A DNA stretch of 64,000 nucleotides from Candidatus Pristimantibacillus lignocellulolyticus (GCA_023639215.1 CP097899.1:2667001-2731000); one strand, 5' to 3'; positions 1-9,747 are shown, numbered from the stretch's first letter. Notes: generated by a model from the letters alone, not told the origin. Numbers and translations: made by a program.

Positions 1-1050
1 AATGAACTAATTGGAGAAGAAGCGCAAAAGGTAGATGGTAAAGGTGGATATGTATTACCTGGCTTTATTGATATTCACGTACATGGTGGGGCAAATCATG
101 ATTTCATGACTGCGAAAGATGAAGAGCTAGATACGATTACTCGCTTTCATATGGAGAATGGAACAACGACGATGCTAGCAACAACAGTTACTGCATCACG
201 CGATGAGTTAACGGAAGTTATTGACACCGTTGCAAAGTATGAGCGTAAGCCAATGCCTTATGCTCAGCTTATCGGTGTTCATCTTGAAGGCCCATTTGTT
301 AATCCAAAGTGGAAAGGTGCACAGAATGATAATTTCATGGTAGCACCGCAGTTGGAATGGCTTGATGAATGGGTGCAGAAGTATCCAGGAGTAGTTAAAA
401 TACAAACCTTAGCTCCTGAGATTGAGGGTGCTCCGCAATATATTCGTGCTCTCAAAGATCACGGTATTGTAGCGGCGTGTGGCCATACGGATGCAACATT
501 TGAAGAAATTGAGTTTGCAGTAGAGCATGGCTTATCGCATGCTGTCCATACGTTCAATGCGATGCGAGCGCTTCATCATAGAGAGCCAGGCACAGTTGGT
601 GCTGTAATGCTCAATGATAATATTACGGCTGAAGTAATAGCTGACGGTCATCATGTTCATCCAGCGGCAATAAAAATTTTATTGCAAGCTAAAGGTGCGG
701 ATCTTGTCGTGCTTGTTACTGATGCGATGTCAGCAGCAGGTATGCCTGATGGAGAATATTTGTTAGGTGTGTTACCTGTAATTGTTGAAGATGGAACGGC
801 TCGCTTGAAGGAAGGCGGTAGCTTGGCAGGAAGTACACTTACGATGATAAAAGGTTTCCAATATCTTATTCAAGAGGTTGGTGTATCAATCATCGAGGCG
901 AGTCGAATTGCAAGTCTAAATCCAGCTCGTGTTATTGGAATATCGCAGCAATACGGCAGCCTTGAAGTAGGTAAGCGTGCTGATCTCCTTCTAGTAGATA
1001 AAGGACTATCAATTGATGCTGTCTTTATCGCAGGAGAGCAAACGCTATAA
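1..1050 (+). CDS. nagA: N-acetylglucosamine-6-phosphate deacetylase, 5' end outside the window
   Basis: This cytosolic amidohydrolase removes acetate from GlcNAc-6-phosphate, giving glucosamine-6-phosphate for glycolysis or wall synthesis. The frame is open from base 1, so about 349 residues are visible and only a short N-terminal piece is missing. Visible family motifs are the first metal site GFIDIHVHGG (residues 22-31 of the fragment), HLEGPF, GHTDATF, AVHTFNAM, DGHHVHP and VTDAMSAAG, whose Asp is the catalytic acid/base in the family. The C-terminus carries the usual GKRADLLLVD strand. A terminator follows, so it closes an upstream operon. The next genes import and split amino-sugar oligosaccharides, which fits its role. 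Assignment is firm; only the start is unknown. Confidence 0.94.
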   Translation, partial: NELIGEEAQKVDGKGGYVLPGFIDIHVHGGANHDFMTAKDEELDTITRFHMENGTTTMLATTVTASRDELTEVIDTVAKYERKPMPYAQLIGVHLEGPFVNPKWKGAQNDNFMVAPQLEWLDEWVQKYPGVVKIQTLAPEIEGAPQYIRALKDHGIVAACGHTDATFEEIEFAVEHGLSHAVHTFNAMRALHHREPGTVGAVMLNDNITAEVIADGHHVHPAAIKILLQAKGADLVVLVTDAMSAAGMPDGEYLLGVLPVIVEDGTARLKEGGSLAGSTLTMIKGFQYLIQEVGVSIIEASRIASLNPARVIGISQQYGSLEVGKRADLLLVDKGLSIDAVFIAGEQTL

Positions 1051-1103
1051 CTTATTAGCGGTTCTTAAAGCCCGCATTTTGAATAATCAATTAACCTCAT
1101 CAA

Positions 1104-1150
1104 AAGAGACTTTCCGTTAGTTCTTTGAACTTTTGGGAAGTCTCTTATTT
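1104..1150 (+). terminator. Intrinsic terminator after nagA
   Basis: Arms AAGAGACTT and AAGTCTCTT with extra TCC/GGG pairing close a loop of about 20 nt and are followed by ATTTTGT. It lies 53 bases past the nagA stop and separates nagA from the ABC importer operon. Confidence 0.8.
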
Positions 1151-1307
1151 TGTCAACATGAAAACATTGAGCTAAATGTGCAACAGTTGCATACCATTCC
1201 TATGCTATAGTGGGAATCGGGATATTCTATTAACAAATTGTAAAATCGAAGAATATTACCCCTTAAAAAATGGAAATGTAGGTCTTATGCATTATATTAA
1301 GGCTTGT

Positions 1308-1332
1308 TATAATCAACTTGTAAGCGATAACA
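1308..1332 (+). promoter_or_regulatory. -10 box and cre (CcpA) site of the importer operon
   Basis: TATAAT at 1308-1313 is a perfect -10; the -35 region is weak. TTGTAAGCGATAACA at 1318-1332 matches the Bacillus cre consensus WTGNAANCGNWNNCW at every position. Its place over the expected transcription start predicts CcpA repression by preferred sugars. The first gene starts at 1366. Confidence 0.75.
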
Positions 1333-1365
1333 AGAAAGACTAACAATTAATTGGGAGGTCAAGAA

Positions 1366-2739
1366 ATGAAGAAAATGTTAATGACTGTAATTATGTTTGT
1401 CCTTGTATCAACGACTGTACTAGCTGGATGTGGTAACAATGGAGGCAATAATAAACCGGCTGGAACGAATAACGGTAATGAAGCAACTCCAACACCAACT
1501 CCAACTACAGAAGTAAAGAAAGCGGAGCCATTTACGGTATCCCTTCGTCACATTCAAATTGGTGAAGCTCAGAAGTTCCGTAAAGCAATTTTGGATGATG
1601 TAGTAGCTAAGACAGAAGCAGAAGTAGAAGGTTTAACTTTCGAATTAGATGGCGTTGAAGATAGTGTAAACCGTTTCACTAAGTTACCTGCTGAAATGGC
1701 AGCTGGTAACCCACCAAAAATCTTTGACTTATTCGGTGGTGCAGGTGATGCATTGAAATATGGTGCTGCTGGTCGTTTACTTGACTTGGCACCAATTCTT
1801 ACAGAACTAGGCTTAAGCGATAGCTTCTTGAACCTAGATCAATTTACACAAGATGGTAAAGTGTATGGTTTACCTATCGGTGGTAACACAGAAGGTTTCT
1901 ACTACAATGAAGACCTATTCGCACAACTTGGAATCGCTGAGCCAACGACGTTTGAAGAGCTAGAAAAAGCAGCTCAAACATTAACTGACAATGGTTACAC
2001 AGCTTTCGCTATGGGTTCTAAAGGTGCATGGGTACCTGCAATGTTAGTTAATACTTTAATCGGTCGTTATGCTGGACCTGAATCTATTTCTGGATTCCCT
2101 GCAGGTACTGCGAAATTCAACTCTCCTGAAGTTGTTGCAGCATTTGCAAAGTATGAAGAGTGGTTGAAAAAAGGTTACTTCACTAAAGGTGAGCTAGGTT
2201 TTGAATATGCTGATATGTTGAATGAATTCGTAGGTGGAAAAGCTGGTATGATGTTCGATGGTAGCTGGAGATCTTCTGTATTCAGCGACGAGGCACAAGC
2301 TGGAGCACTTACTAACAAAGTTGGATTCTTCTCTATGCCTGCAGTACCTGGTGGCGTTGGCGATCAAACATTCGTTAACGGTAACTACAGTAATGGTTAT
2401 GGTTTCTCATCTGACTTAACTGAGCAAGAGCTAGTTGCTGTTAAAGCATTCATTAAAAACTTGTATAGTGAAGAAATGCAATTAAGAGGTTTGCTAGAAG
2501 ATGGACTACTTCCTTCAATCAAACTATCTGCTGATTCGACTAGCAAAGTTGAAGATAAAATTGTGAAAAAAGTAATCAGCATTATGGGTGCATCAGGCGG
2601 AGCGTTCTCTCACTTCGACTCAACTGTTACATCTGCAGTATATAAAGAAGCAGAAGATCAAGTGCTTAAGTTGATTGCAGGTAAAGAAACTGCACAATCT
2701 GTAGGTGACAAGATCCAAGCTGTTCAAGACACACAATAA
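1366..2739 (+). CDS. ABC sugar importer, family 1 solute-binding lipoprotein
   Basis: Extracellular lipoprotein that would bind an oligosaccharide and deliver it to the two permeases downstream. The 457-residue protein opens with MKK, a hydrophobic segment and the lipobox LAGC, so Cys is lipidated near residue 21. A Gly/Asn/Thr/Pro linker follows, then a family 1 solute-binding fold. The ATG at 1366 is chosen because GGGAGG lies 8 bases upstream; an in-frame TTG at 1351 lies before that site. Neighbouring nagA, NagZ and ROK kinase genes suggest a GlcNAc- or MurNAc-containing substrate, but the ligand is inference. A GC hairpin follows the gene and probably lets it be expressed above the permeases. 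Confidence 0.9.
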   Translation: MKKMLMTVIMFVLVSTTVLAGCGNNGGNNKPAGTNNGNEATPTPTPTTEVKKAEPFTVSLRHIQIGEAQKFRKAILDDVVAKTEAEVEGLTFELDGVEDSVNRFTKLPAEMAAGNPPKIFDLFGGAGDALKYGAAGRLLDLAPILTELGLSDSFLNLDQFTQDGKVYGLPIGGNTEGFYYNEDLFAQLGIAEPTTFEELEKAAQTLTDNGYTAFAMGSKGAWVPAMLVNTLIGRYAGPESISGFPAGTAKFNSPEVVAAFAKYEEWLKKGYFTKGELGFEYADMLNEFVGGKAGMMFDGSWRSSVFSDEAQAGALTNKVGFFSMPAVPGGVGDQTFVNGNYSNGYGFSSDLTEQELVAVKAFIKNLYSEEMQLRGLLEDGLLPSIKLSADSTSKVEDKIVKKVISIMGASGGAFSHFDSTVTSAVYKEAEDQVLKLIAGKETAQSVGDKIQAVQDTQ

Positions 2740-2755
2740 TTAAACAAAATTAAAA

Positions 2756-2790
2756 GGGGAGTGCCGCCAGTTAAGTAGGCAGCACTCCCC
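2756..2790 (+). other. Intercistronic GC hairpin after the binding-protein gene
   Basis: GGGGAGTGCCGCC pairs with GGCAGCACTCCCC (one imperfect pair) around a short loop. No U-run follows, so it is more likely an RNA-stabilising or partial-attenuation hairpin than a full terminator. It sits between the binding protein and its permeases, where such hairpins typically set expression ratios. Confidence 0.7.
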
Positions 2791-2821
2791 GTATACTTTA
2801 ACGAGAAGAGAGGTTAGCTAC

Positions 2822-3694
2822 ATGAAGCATCCATTACGTAATCCTTTCGTTTATATCGTCATGATTATACCTACGCTAATATTATATAGCTTATTCTTTA
2901 TATATCCGATGTTAACGTCTTCATATTATGCTTTCACTGATTGGAACGGCCTAGATGTTTATAAATTTATCGGATTTGATAATTTTATAAAAGTATTTTC
3001 AGATTCAGATTTTATTGCGGCTATTAAAAATAATATGTACTTCATCCTCTTCTCAGTAGGACTTCAAGTACCGTTAATTATATTTTTTGCTTTATTGATT
3101 GCCAACGTAAAAAGATTCCAACGTTTGTACAAGACTACTGTATTTATTCCTTCTATTCTGTCTACTTCAGTTATAGGTATTTTATGGGGATTTGTTCTTC
3201 ATCCTAATATTGGTCCAGTTAACAGTTTCCTTGGGATTTTTGGGATTGAACCTATTTTTTGGTTAGCGGATGAGAAATGGGCATTACCTGCTATTCTAGT
3301 CGTTAACGCTTGGCAATGGGTTGGTTTTTATATCGTCTTAGTATTAGCTGCAATTTTAGCTTTGCCGAAAGAAATGAATGAAGCAGCGGAAATTGATGGA
3401 GCAACTGGATTACAACGTGCTTGGTATTTAACAGTACCATTAATTAAACCAATCATTTCTGTCGTTGTAATGCTTTCTATTGCTGGAGCAATGCGTGTCG
3501 TTGATATCGTTCTCGTTATGACTAATGGTGGACCTGTAGGTTCGACTGAAGTTATGGCATCTTATCTAGTTAATGAAGCAATGGGCGTAAATCCTAGTTA
3601 TGGTTTAGGAACAGCCATTTCACTTATTATCTTTGCATTTGCACTTGTATTAACAGCGATATACCAACTAACATTTGGAAAAACAAAGGAGTGA
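2822..3694 (+). CDS. ABC sugar permease, MalF/UgpA type
   Basis: One of two membrane subunits of a carbohydrate uptake (CUT1) importer. The 290 residues contain about six hydrophobic segments, the first at residues 10-32. The cytoplasmic EAA loop EAAEIDGATGLQRAWYLTVP (about residues 187-206) contacts the ATPase. ATG at 2822 follows an AGAGAGG ribosome site. The partner permease starts 10 bases downstream. No ATPase gene is present in the operon, as is usual for YesM-linked importers that share an MsmX-type ATPase encoded elsewhere; that sharing is inference. Confidence 0.92.
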   Translation: MKHPLRNPFVYIVMIIPTLILYSLFFIYPMLTSSYYAFTDWNGLDVYKFIGFDNFIKVFSDSDFIAAIKNNMYFILFSVGLQVPLIIFFALLIANVKRFQRLYKTTVFIPSILSTSVIGILWGFVLHPNIGPVNSFLGIFGIEPIFWLADEKWALPAILVVNAWQWVGFYIVLVLAAILALPKEMNEAAEIDGATGLQRAWYLTVPLIKPIISVVVMLSIAGAMRVVDIVLVMTNGGPVGSTEVMASYLVNEAMGVNPSYGLGTAISLIIFAFALVLTAIYQLTFGKTKE

Positions 3695-3704
3695 GAATAA
3701 AACA

Positions 3705-4532
3705 ATGAAAATACTAAAAAAGGCATCACCTCATGTTCTTCTTCTGATCTATGTTGCTATTATTTTATTTCCGTTTGTTTTTGTTCTATTCTCTTCCTTA
3801 AAAGAAAGTAATCTAGAAATTGCTGAGAATCCATTTGGATTTCCAACGTCACTTTATTTTCAAAATTATGTAGATGCTTGGGTAAAAGCGAAAATTAATG
3901 TATACTTTTTTAATAGTGCTTATTTAGCAACAACTTCAGCATTGACAGGCGTATTGCTTTCAGCAGCTACTGCTTATGCATTAGTACGTATGAGATATAT
4001 GAAAGTAAGTAAAATTATTTATCAATTTGTATTAATTGGTATGCTAATCCCTGGTAACGTACTATTTATCGCTCAATATCTTTTAGTCATGAAGATGGGC
4101 ATTTTGAATACGCATTGGGCATTATTTTTACCGTATACGGCGGGTGCGCTACCAGTTAGTGTATTATTAATAGCAGCATTTATGAGATCGATTCCTAATG
4201 AGCTAGAGGAAGCAGCGGTTGTAGATGGCTTAGGTTCGTTCAAGTTGTTTTATAAAATAATTTTACCGCTTACATTACCTGCATTAGTTACTGTATTTAT
4301 TGTGAATTTCCTTGGTTCATGGAATGAGTATTTATTGGCAAACTTCTTTATTAGTAAAGATGCTCTAAAAACATTGCCAACAGGTATGGTTGGATTCCGT
4401 GATTCATTCCAAACGAACTATGCATTAATTTGTACAGGAATTGTATTCAGTGTAACACCTGTTCTAATTCTCTATGCTTTCTTACAAGAGAAAATTATTG
4501 AAGGTGTTTCCGCAGGTGCTGTGAAGGGGTAA
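3705..4532 (+). CDS. ABC sugar permease, MalG/UgpE type
   Basis: Second membrane subunit of the importer, 275 residues with about six transmembrane segments. The EAA loop reads EEAAVVDGLGSFKLFYKIILP. ATG at 3705 is preferred because AAAGGAG (3685-3691) overlaps the upstream stop at suitable spacing; an in-frame start at 3675 would lie inside the previous gene before that site. Translation is probably coupled to the first permease. The sensor kinase starts 20 bases past its stop, placing transport and sensing in one operon. Confidence 0.92.
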   Translation: MKILKKASPHVLLLIYVAIILFPFVFVLFSSLKESNLEIAENPFGFPTSLYFQNYVDAWVKAKINVYFFNSAYLATTSALTGVLLSAATAYALVRMRYMKVSKIIYQFVLIGMLIPGNVLFIAQYLLVMKMGILNTHWALFLPYTAGALPVSVLLIAAFMRSIPNELEEAAVVDGLGSFKLFYKIILPLTLPALVTVFIVNFLGSWNEYLLANFFISKDALKTLPTGMVGFRDSFQTNYALICTGIVFSVTPVLILYAFLQEKIIEGVSAGAVKG

Positions 4533-4552
4533 TGAGGGGATTGTGAATTTGC

Positions 4553-6328
4553 ATGTCGCTTCAACGGAAGTTGATTACAGCTTTTGTATGTTTGATTATC
4601 GTACCTTTACTTGTCCTTGGCACAATAGCATATCAGATTATATCTAACATGACGGAGAGTAGTTATTCTGATCAGACAGAGTTAACGCTACGTGCCCTCC
4701 TTCGCAATGTGGAGCAAGTATTCAATGAGATGAATAAAGTTACCGATAGTACAATTGCTAGTGATGCAATTCAAGAAGCGTTGCTTAATATGCATAATTC
4801 AGAAATCGACGAAATTAATTATTTAGAGTTAAATGAAGTACAACGTAATTTCAGGGAGTTGCTCGTCAACCATCCTTCCGTTAGATATGCTTTTATGTAC
4901 ACTCTGCAGCAAGAAAATGTGCATAAATTATTTTCTAAAGATAGTTTTGCTCCACTTCCTTTTGAAACATTTAAAGAACTAGAAATATATAAAAAGGTTA
5001 TTGCAAAAGATGGACTTCCAGTGTGGATTGGACCATATGAGCATACCGAATTAACAGGGAATGAACAAGTATTCACACTTGCGCGTGTCGTTAAAGATAT
5101 TGACACATTAGCCAACAAAGGAATATTGCTAGTTCAAATTCATAATTCTGATCTGGAGTCTATATTTCGGTATTTCCGCTACAAAGAGGAATATACCAAT
5201 TATATGATTGTAAATGATGAAGGCCTTATTCTTTACGATAGTAATCGAGAATTGGAACAACAATCACTAGATGATTTAATGCCTGCTCAGAACTGGGGTT
5301 CGGGGTATGATAGTGGACGTGTTTCTTTTCGTGGTGTAGACTCCATCGTCTCAGCTATTCATTTTGGAAAGTCAGAGAAATGGCGACTCGTCGCAGTTAC
5401 ACCTTGGAATGTTATTGGCGGAGAATTTACGTGGATCGGAATTATTGTTGCTTTATCCATTGGGATTTGTATGATATTTGCTTGTCTGTTCATTCTCATC
5501 TTTATTCAAAGAATTTCCAAAGCTATTGTTGAAACCGCACATGTGATGCGAGAAGTTGAACGTGGTAATTTAGATGCGCGTGTGGTCGTTCGAGGTAATG
5601 ATGAGATTGGATTATTGACACGAGGCTTTAATCGATTACTTTATCGAATGGATCAGTTAATTGAAGAGGTTAAAGAGCAGCATGAACGAAAGCGAGCTGC
5701 TGAAATGGCAGTGCTACAGGCTCAAATTAAGCCACATTTCCTATTTAATACACTTGAATCAATCAATATTTTAGCGATTCAAAATCAAGGTAGAAAAGTA
5801 AGTCAAATGGTATCTAAGCTAGGGAACATATTGCGAATTAGTATACAACAGCAGGAAGAGATTACGATTGAACAAGAACTTGCCCATGTACGCAGTTATT
5901 TAGATATTCAAAGTTATCGATTTGAAGATTTATTTGAATATGAAATTATTGTAGAAGAAAGATTGCTTAACTTTATGACGTTGAAGCTTTCCTTGCAGCC
6001 ATTAGTTGAGAATAGTATTCAACATGGATTCGAAGGTATTGAATATTTAGGATCGATACGAATAGAGATTACCGATAGCGAAGATAATCTTTATTTTAGA
6101 ATTCAAGATAATGGACATGGAATTCCCGCCGAACAATTGTGTAAGATTCATTATATGTCTAACGATATGAATGCCTTTGTCAACATACCAGAACTAGGAG
6201 AGCGTAGAGGCATAGGGGTTAGTAATGTAGCAGATCGCGTTCGTATGCGATTCGGTGAGCCATATGGCCTTATGATTTGTAGTGCACCTGGACATGGCAC
6301 GATTATTCAAATGACAATTCCAAAATGA
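4553..6328 (+). CDS. Sensor histidine kinase, YesM family
   Basis: Membrane sensor that would phosphorylate the response regulator encoded next. The 591 residues contain transmembrane segment 1 (about 7-29), an extracellular dCache-like region (about 35-285), transmembrane segment 2 (about 293-318), HAMP (about 318-372), the phosphoacceptor box IKPHFLFNTLESI with His near residue 394, and the ATP-binding N-box PLVENSIQHG near 483 followed by DNGHGIP and RGIGVSN motifs. GAGGGG precedes the start with a rather long gap of about 13 bases; no better in-frame start exists. In this family the sensor often works with the neighbouring sugar-binding protein to induce the importer. The ligand is not evident from sequence. 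Confidence 0.93.
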   Translation: MSLQRKLITAFVCLIIVPLLVLGTIAYQIISNMTESSYSDQTELTLRALLRNVEQVFNEMNKVTDSTIASDAIQEALLNMHNSEIDEINYLELNEVQRNFRELLVNHPSVRYAFMYTLQQENVHKLFSKDSFAPLPFETFKELEIYKKVIAKDGLPVWIGPYEHTELTGNEQVFTLARVVKDIDTLANKGILLVQIHNSDLESIFRYFRYKEEYTNYMIVNDEGLILYDSNRELEQQSLDDLMPAQNWGSGYDSGRVSFRGVDSIVSAIHFGKSEKWRLVAVTPWNVIGGEFTWIGIIVALSIGICMIFACLFILIFIQRISKAIVETAHVMREVERGNLDARVVVRGNDEIGLLTRGFNRLLYRMDQLIEEVKEQHERKRAAEMAVLQAQIKPHFLFNTLESINILAIQNQGRKVSQMVSKLGNILRISIQQQEEITIEQELAHVRSYLDIQSYRFEDLFEYEIIVEERLLNFMTLKLSLQPLVENSIQHGFEGIEYLGSIRIEITDSEDNLYFRIQDNGHGIPAEQLCKIHYMSNDMNAFVNIPELGERRGIGVSNVADRVRMRFGEPYGLMICSAPGHGTIIQMTIPK

Positions 6329-6344
6329 AAGGATGGGGGGAGTT

Positions 6345-7901
6345 ATGAGATTAAAGGCTCTGTTAATTGATGATGAGATTAATATTTTGCGCAATCTGCA
6401 GATAATTTTACCTTGGGAACAGTACGACGTTGAAATTGTTGGCTTTGCGAAAAATGGCGTGCAAGCGTTAGAGATGGTTCGTGAGCATAACCCCCATCTT
6501 ATCTTTTGTGATATACGTATGCCAGTTATGGATGGTATTGAATTTTTACAAAGTCTACGTACATTTAATGAAGAGACAGAAGTTATTATGTTAACTGGAT
6601 ATCAAGAGTTTGAATATGCTCGTTCAGTTCTTCGATACGGCGTCATTGATTATATTTTGAAACCGATAGATTATGATGCCTTGCAAGAATTGTTTGTAAA
6701 GGTTATAACGAAAATTCGTCAATCTTTGTTACAACATCAACAAGATGATATGGAACAGGATAGAGTTAAAGATATCGCTTATGAAAAAGTGTTATTAGAT
6801 CTGATCAATGGCTTCTATGATGGATCTCATCTACAAGATTGGAGCAATAGGTTTCGACTTGAGGAGCAGCAATTTGTGTTAATGGTGCTTGAATGTAAAC
6901 AACATAGTGCGAGTTTTACTCCTATTGATGATTTATGCGATCAAATCTCTATTCATATAAAAGAAACGTATCAATACGATGTCATTTGTTATATGTTTCA
7001 AGTTGAAGTGGGATTTTGGGGGCTAATTGTTGCTGGTGATCTGGAAGGGCTAGAGGAGCATCAGACAACGGAGTTAATGAAATATTGTTACGAGAAACTA
7101 GATATGTTTGGCGAGAACAATTATGTCATCGGCACATTTGAAAATGTTATTGAGGCTAAGCAAATTCATCAGACTTGGCAAATGATTATTAAAGAAATAT
7201 CTTTTGCTAATCAGCCGTGCATTATGGTTCGTGAAGCCAAGCCAATGTTAAGTGGAAATGTTCAAGCGGTATGGAAGCCTACAGAAAAATTGGTTTCCGC
7301 AATTAAACATTGGGAGCGGGATTTGGCCAACCAATGTTTAGAAGAGATGATTAGACAACTTAAACTATTATCAGAAGAGTCACTTCAGCAAGTTGAGAAG
7401 CTAGCTAACTCAATTACCGTCTATATTATTAAGGAATTACGTCGTTATGATGCAATAAGTTTGGAATATGAGAAAGAAATTTGGAGTCAGTTGAAAGAAA
7501 CTCGAAAAGTCAAAGAGTTAATCGGGCTGATCAATAAGATGGTAGAGGAAGCTTTCGGGCAACATCAATATAAGCGTCCGCAAGTATCTATTCATGTAGC
7601 AGCAGAATATATTGAATCTCATCTTTCTTCGGACCTAGCTGCAGAAGAAGTAGCGAAACATTTAAGTATTAGTCTTAGTTACTTTAGCACGTTATTCAAG
7701 CAATTTTACGGCGTTACTTTTATCGAATATGTGACCAATGCGCGGGTAGAACGCGCTAAGTCTATGTTAACGATGACCAAGAAAAGTATTGCAGATATTG
7801 CAAAGACCGTTGGTTACAACGAACGTAGATACTTTAATAAAGTATTTCAAAAGCGAGTAGGCGTATTACCTTCTGAATATCGTGAACAAAAAACTAATTG
7901 A
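6345..7901 (+). CDS. Response regulator with AraC-type DNA-binding domain, YesN family
   Basis: DNA-binding partner of the preceding kinase, 518 residues. The receiver domain (about 1-122) shows LLIDDE, the phosphoacceptor FCDIRMPVMDG with Asp near residue 56, and LTGY and LKPI switch motifs. A middle region of about 280 residues is typical of YesN proteins. Two AraC helix-turn-helix motifs lie at about 415-518, ending KSIADIAKTVGYNERRYFNK and YFN/VG signatures. ATG at 6345 sits 5 bases after GGGGGGAG; an ATG at 6333 lies before that site. It overlaps the GH3 gene. It most likely activates the operon starting at 1366. Confidence 0.93.
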   Translation: MRLKALLIDDEINILRNLQIILPWEQYDVEIVGFAKNGVQALEMVREHNPHLIFCDIRMPVMDGIEFLQSLRTFNEETEVIMLTGYQEFEYARSVLRYGVIDYILKPIDYDALQELFVKVITKIRQSLLQHQQDDMEQDRVKDIAYEKVLLDLINGFYDGSHLQDWSNRFRLEEQQFVLMVLECKQHSASFTPIDDLCDQISIHIKETYQYDVICYMFQVEVGFWGLIVAGDLEGLEEHQTTELMKYCYEKLDMFGENNYVIGTFENVIEAKQIHQTWQMIIKEISFANQPCIMVREAKPMLSGNVQAVWKPTEKLVSAIKHWERDLANQCLEEMIRQLKLLSEESLQQVEKLANSITVYIIKELRRYDAISLEYEKEIWSQLKETRKVKELIGLINKMVEEAFGQHQYKRPQVSIHVAAEYIESHLSSDLAAEEVAKHLSISLSYFSTLFKQFYGVTFIEYVTNARVERAKSMLTMTKKSIADIAKTVGYNERRYFNKVFQKRVGVLPSEYREQKTN

Positions 7902-7917
7902 AATGGGGCTAGTTCGA

Positions 7918-9534
7918 ATGATAGTTGATATTTCTAAATTAACGGTGAAACAAAAGATTGGTCAAATCATGATGTTCGGCTTCGATGGGCATACGATACC
8001 TTCACATATTGAGATGTTATTCCGTGATTATCATCTTGGTGGAATTATTTATTTCCGTCGTAATGTAGGGAAAAGTGAACAAATTAAACAATTAAGTGAT
8101 TCACTTCAGCAACTATCAGCACAGAGCAATAATATCCCTCTATCCATTGCGATTGATCAAGAAGGTGGAATGGTTGCGCGTATCGATCAGGATGTTACAT
8201 TAATGCCTGGTCAGATGACGCTTGGTGCTACCGGAAATGCCCAGTATGCTTATGAAGCAGGACGCATTTCGGGAATGGAATTGGCTCAAATGGGTATAAC
8301 CGTTAATTTTGCTCCAGTACTTGATGTTAATAATAATGCGAAAAATCCGGTAATTGGCATTCGTTCATTCGGTGAAAAAGCAGAACTAGTAGCTCAATTA
8401 GGGAAATCTATGATTGATGGTTATCAGCAAATCGGGATATCTGCATGTGCAAAGCATTTCCCTGGACATGGAGATACAACGGCTGATTCACATTATGAAT
8501 TACCTTCTGTAGCACATGACTTGGAGCGTATCCATGCTATAGAGCTAGTCCCATTTAAGGCAGCGATTGAAGCAGAGGTTGATATGATTATGACTGCTCA
8601 TGTACAGTTTCCGGCCATTGAGCCAGATGGTAAACCTGCGACATTATCTTATCGCGTATTAACTGAATTATTACGTGAAGAGCTGGGTTTCCGTGGTTTA
8701 GTTGTTACAGATTGCCTAGAAATGAATGCGATTTCTCAAGGGATTGGTGTAGGTAGAGGTGCTGTTGAATCGTTCAAAGCAGGAGCAGATCTAATTCTAG
8801 TAAGTCATAGACTAGAACGTCAACTTGCTGCGTTTCAAGCGATTGAGTTAGCAATTGAAACAGGCGAGATCAGCGAAGCAAGATTGGATGAGTCAGTTGC
8901 ACGAATACTGAAAGTGAAATATGCACAGCAGCAAAGAATGATTCAAGCGCAAAATCAATGGCACCCTATTGGTGATCCAAATTCGCAAATCATTTGTGAT
9001 GAAATGATGCAAAGTGCAGCGACTTTAGTACAAGATCAACACAAAAATATCCCATTAGCACCTGAACCTACGTTAGTTATTTGGCCTGAAGTAAGAGAAT
9101 CTACTCAAGTCGATGAAGTTATTGAACAGGAGATGACATTAGGTTCACAGTTACAACAACAAGGGATTATAGTAGATGAAGTTGTCATTGGAAATATACC
9201 TTCGAAAGAAGAGATCGACAATATAATAACTAAGTTATCGTCACAACCGATTCAGCAAGTCGTGATGGGAATGTACAATGCGACGTTTTCTGAGGGGCAG
9301 CATAAATTAATTCAACTACTCAAAGCACTTAACCTAGAACATTTGGTATTTATTTCATTGCGTAATCCATATGATATTGAATTATTGTCTAGTGAAGATA
9401 CGTATATATGTGCCTATGAAAATCGACCTGCAATGATAAGAGCACTTAGTCAAGTATTGGTTGGTAGTAAACCGTTCAAAGGTAAACTACCTGTTCAATT
9501 GGACTTTGATAACGGTGTGAAACAGGAAGCTTAA
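7918..9534 (+). CDS. nagZ: Beta-N-acetylhexosaminidase, glycoside hydrolase family 3 (NagZ type)
   Basis: Removes non-reducing GlcNAc from amino-sugar oligosaccharides or muropeptides. The 538 residues have no signal peptide, so the enzyme acts on imported substrate in the cytosol. Visible are AIDQEGGMVARI near residue 78, the NagZ loop KHFPGHGDT-x4-SHYELP near 179 carrying the His/Asp general-acid dyad, and the nucleophile Asp in VVTDCLEMNAI near 265. A C-terminal alpha/beta domain of about 200 residues follows, as in Bacillus NagZ. ATG at 7918 follows GGGGCT by 7 bases; an in-frame GTG at 7882 and ATG at 7903 are alternatives that overlap or abut the regulator gene. Family assignment is strong; natural substrate is inferred. 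Confidence 0.9.
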   Translation: MIVDISKLTVKQKIGQIMMFGFDGHTIPSHIEMLFRDYHLGGIIYFRRNVGKSEQIKQLSDSLQQLSAQSNNIPLSIAIDQEGGMVARIDQDVTLMPGQMTLGATGNAQYAYEAGRISGMELAQMGITVNFAPVLDVNNNAKNPVIGIRSFGEKAELVAQLGKSMIDGYQQIGISACAKHFPGHGDTTADSHYELPSVAHDLERIHAIELVPFKAAIEAEVDMIMTAHVQFPAIEPDGKPATLSYRVLTELLREELGFRGLVVTDCLEMNAISQGIGVGRGAVESFKAGADLILVSHRLERQLAAFQAIELAIETGEISEARLDESVARILKVKYAQQQRMIQAQNQWHPIGDPNSQIICDEMMQSAATLVQDQHKNIPLAPEPTLVIWPEVRESTQVDEVIEQEMTLGSQLQQQGIIVDEVVIGNIPSKEEIDNIITKLSSQPIQQVVMGMYNATFSEGQHKLIQLLKALNLEHLVFISLRNPYDIELLSSEDTYICAYENRPAMIRALSQVLVGSKPFKGKLPVQLDFDNGVKQEA

Positions 9535-9613
9535 TCGTTCTATTGCGTTCCATCTTATCAGCTTATGAAAGTCAATTTTTACAGTTTGTAATTAAAGTTT
9601 CTTATATAAGAAT

Positions 9614-9676
9614 AAGACCACTTTGTAACATTTCGATGTTGTTCAATACATCTCGATATGACCATAGTGGTCTTTA
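9614..9676 (+). terminator. Probable terminator after the GH3 gene
   Basis: AAGACCACT (9614-9622) pairs with AGTGGTCTT (9666-9674), and an inner CGATGT/ACATCTCG pairing shortens the loop. The right arm runs into TTTATAAT. The T-run is weak, so termination may be partial and the ROK gene could be read through. Confidence 0.6.
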
Positions 9677-9747
9677 TAATGTGGAAAATTATGATATTTT
9701 TATGTTATTATTGACATAAATTCTCTAGCTAAAGGAGTATGTAACAT

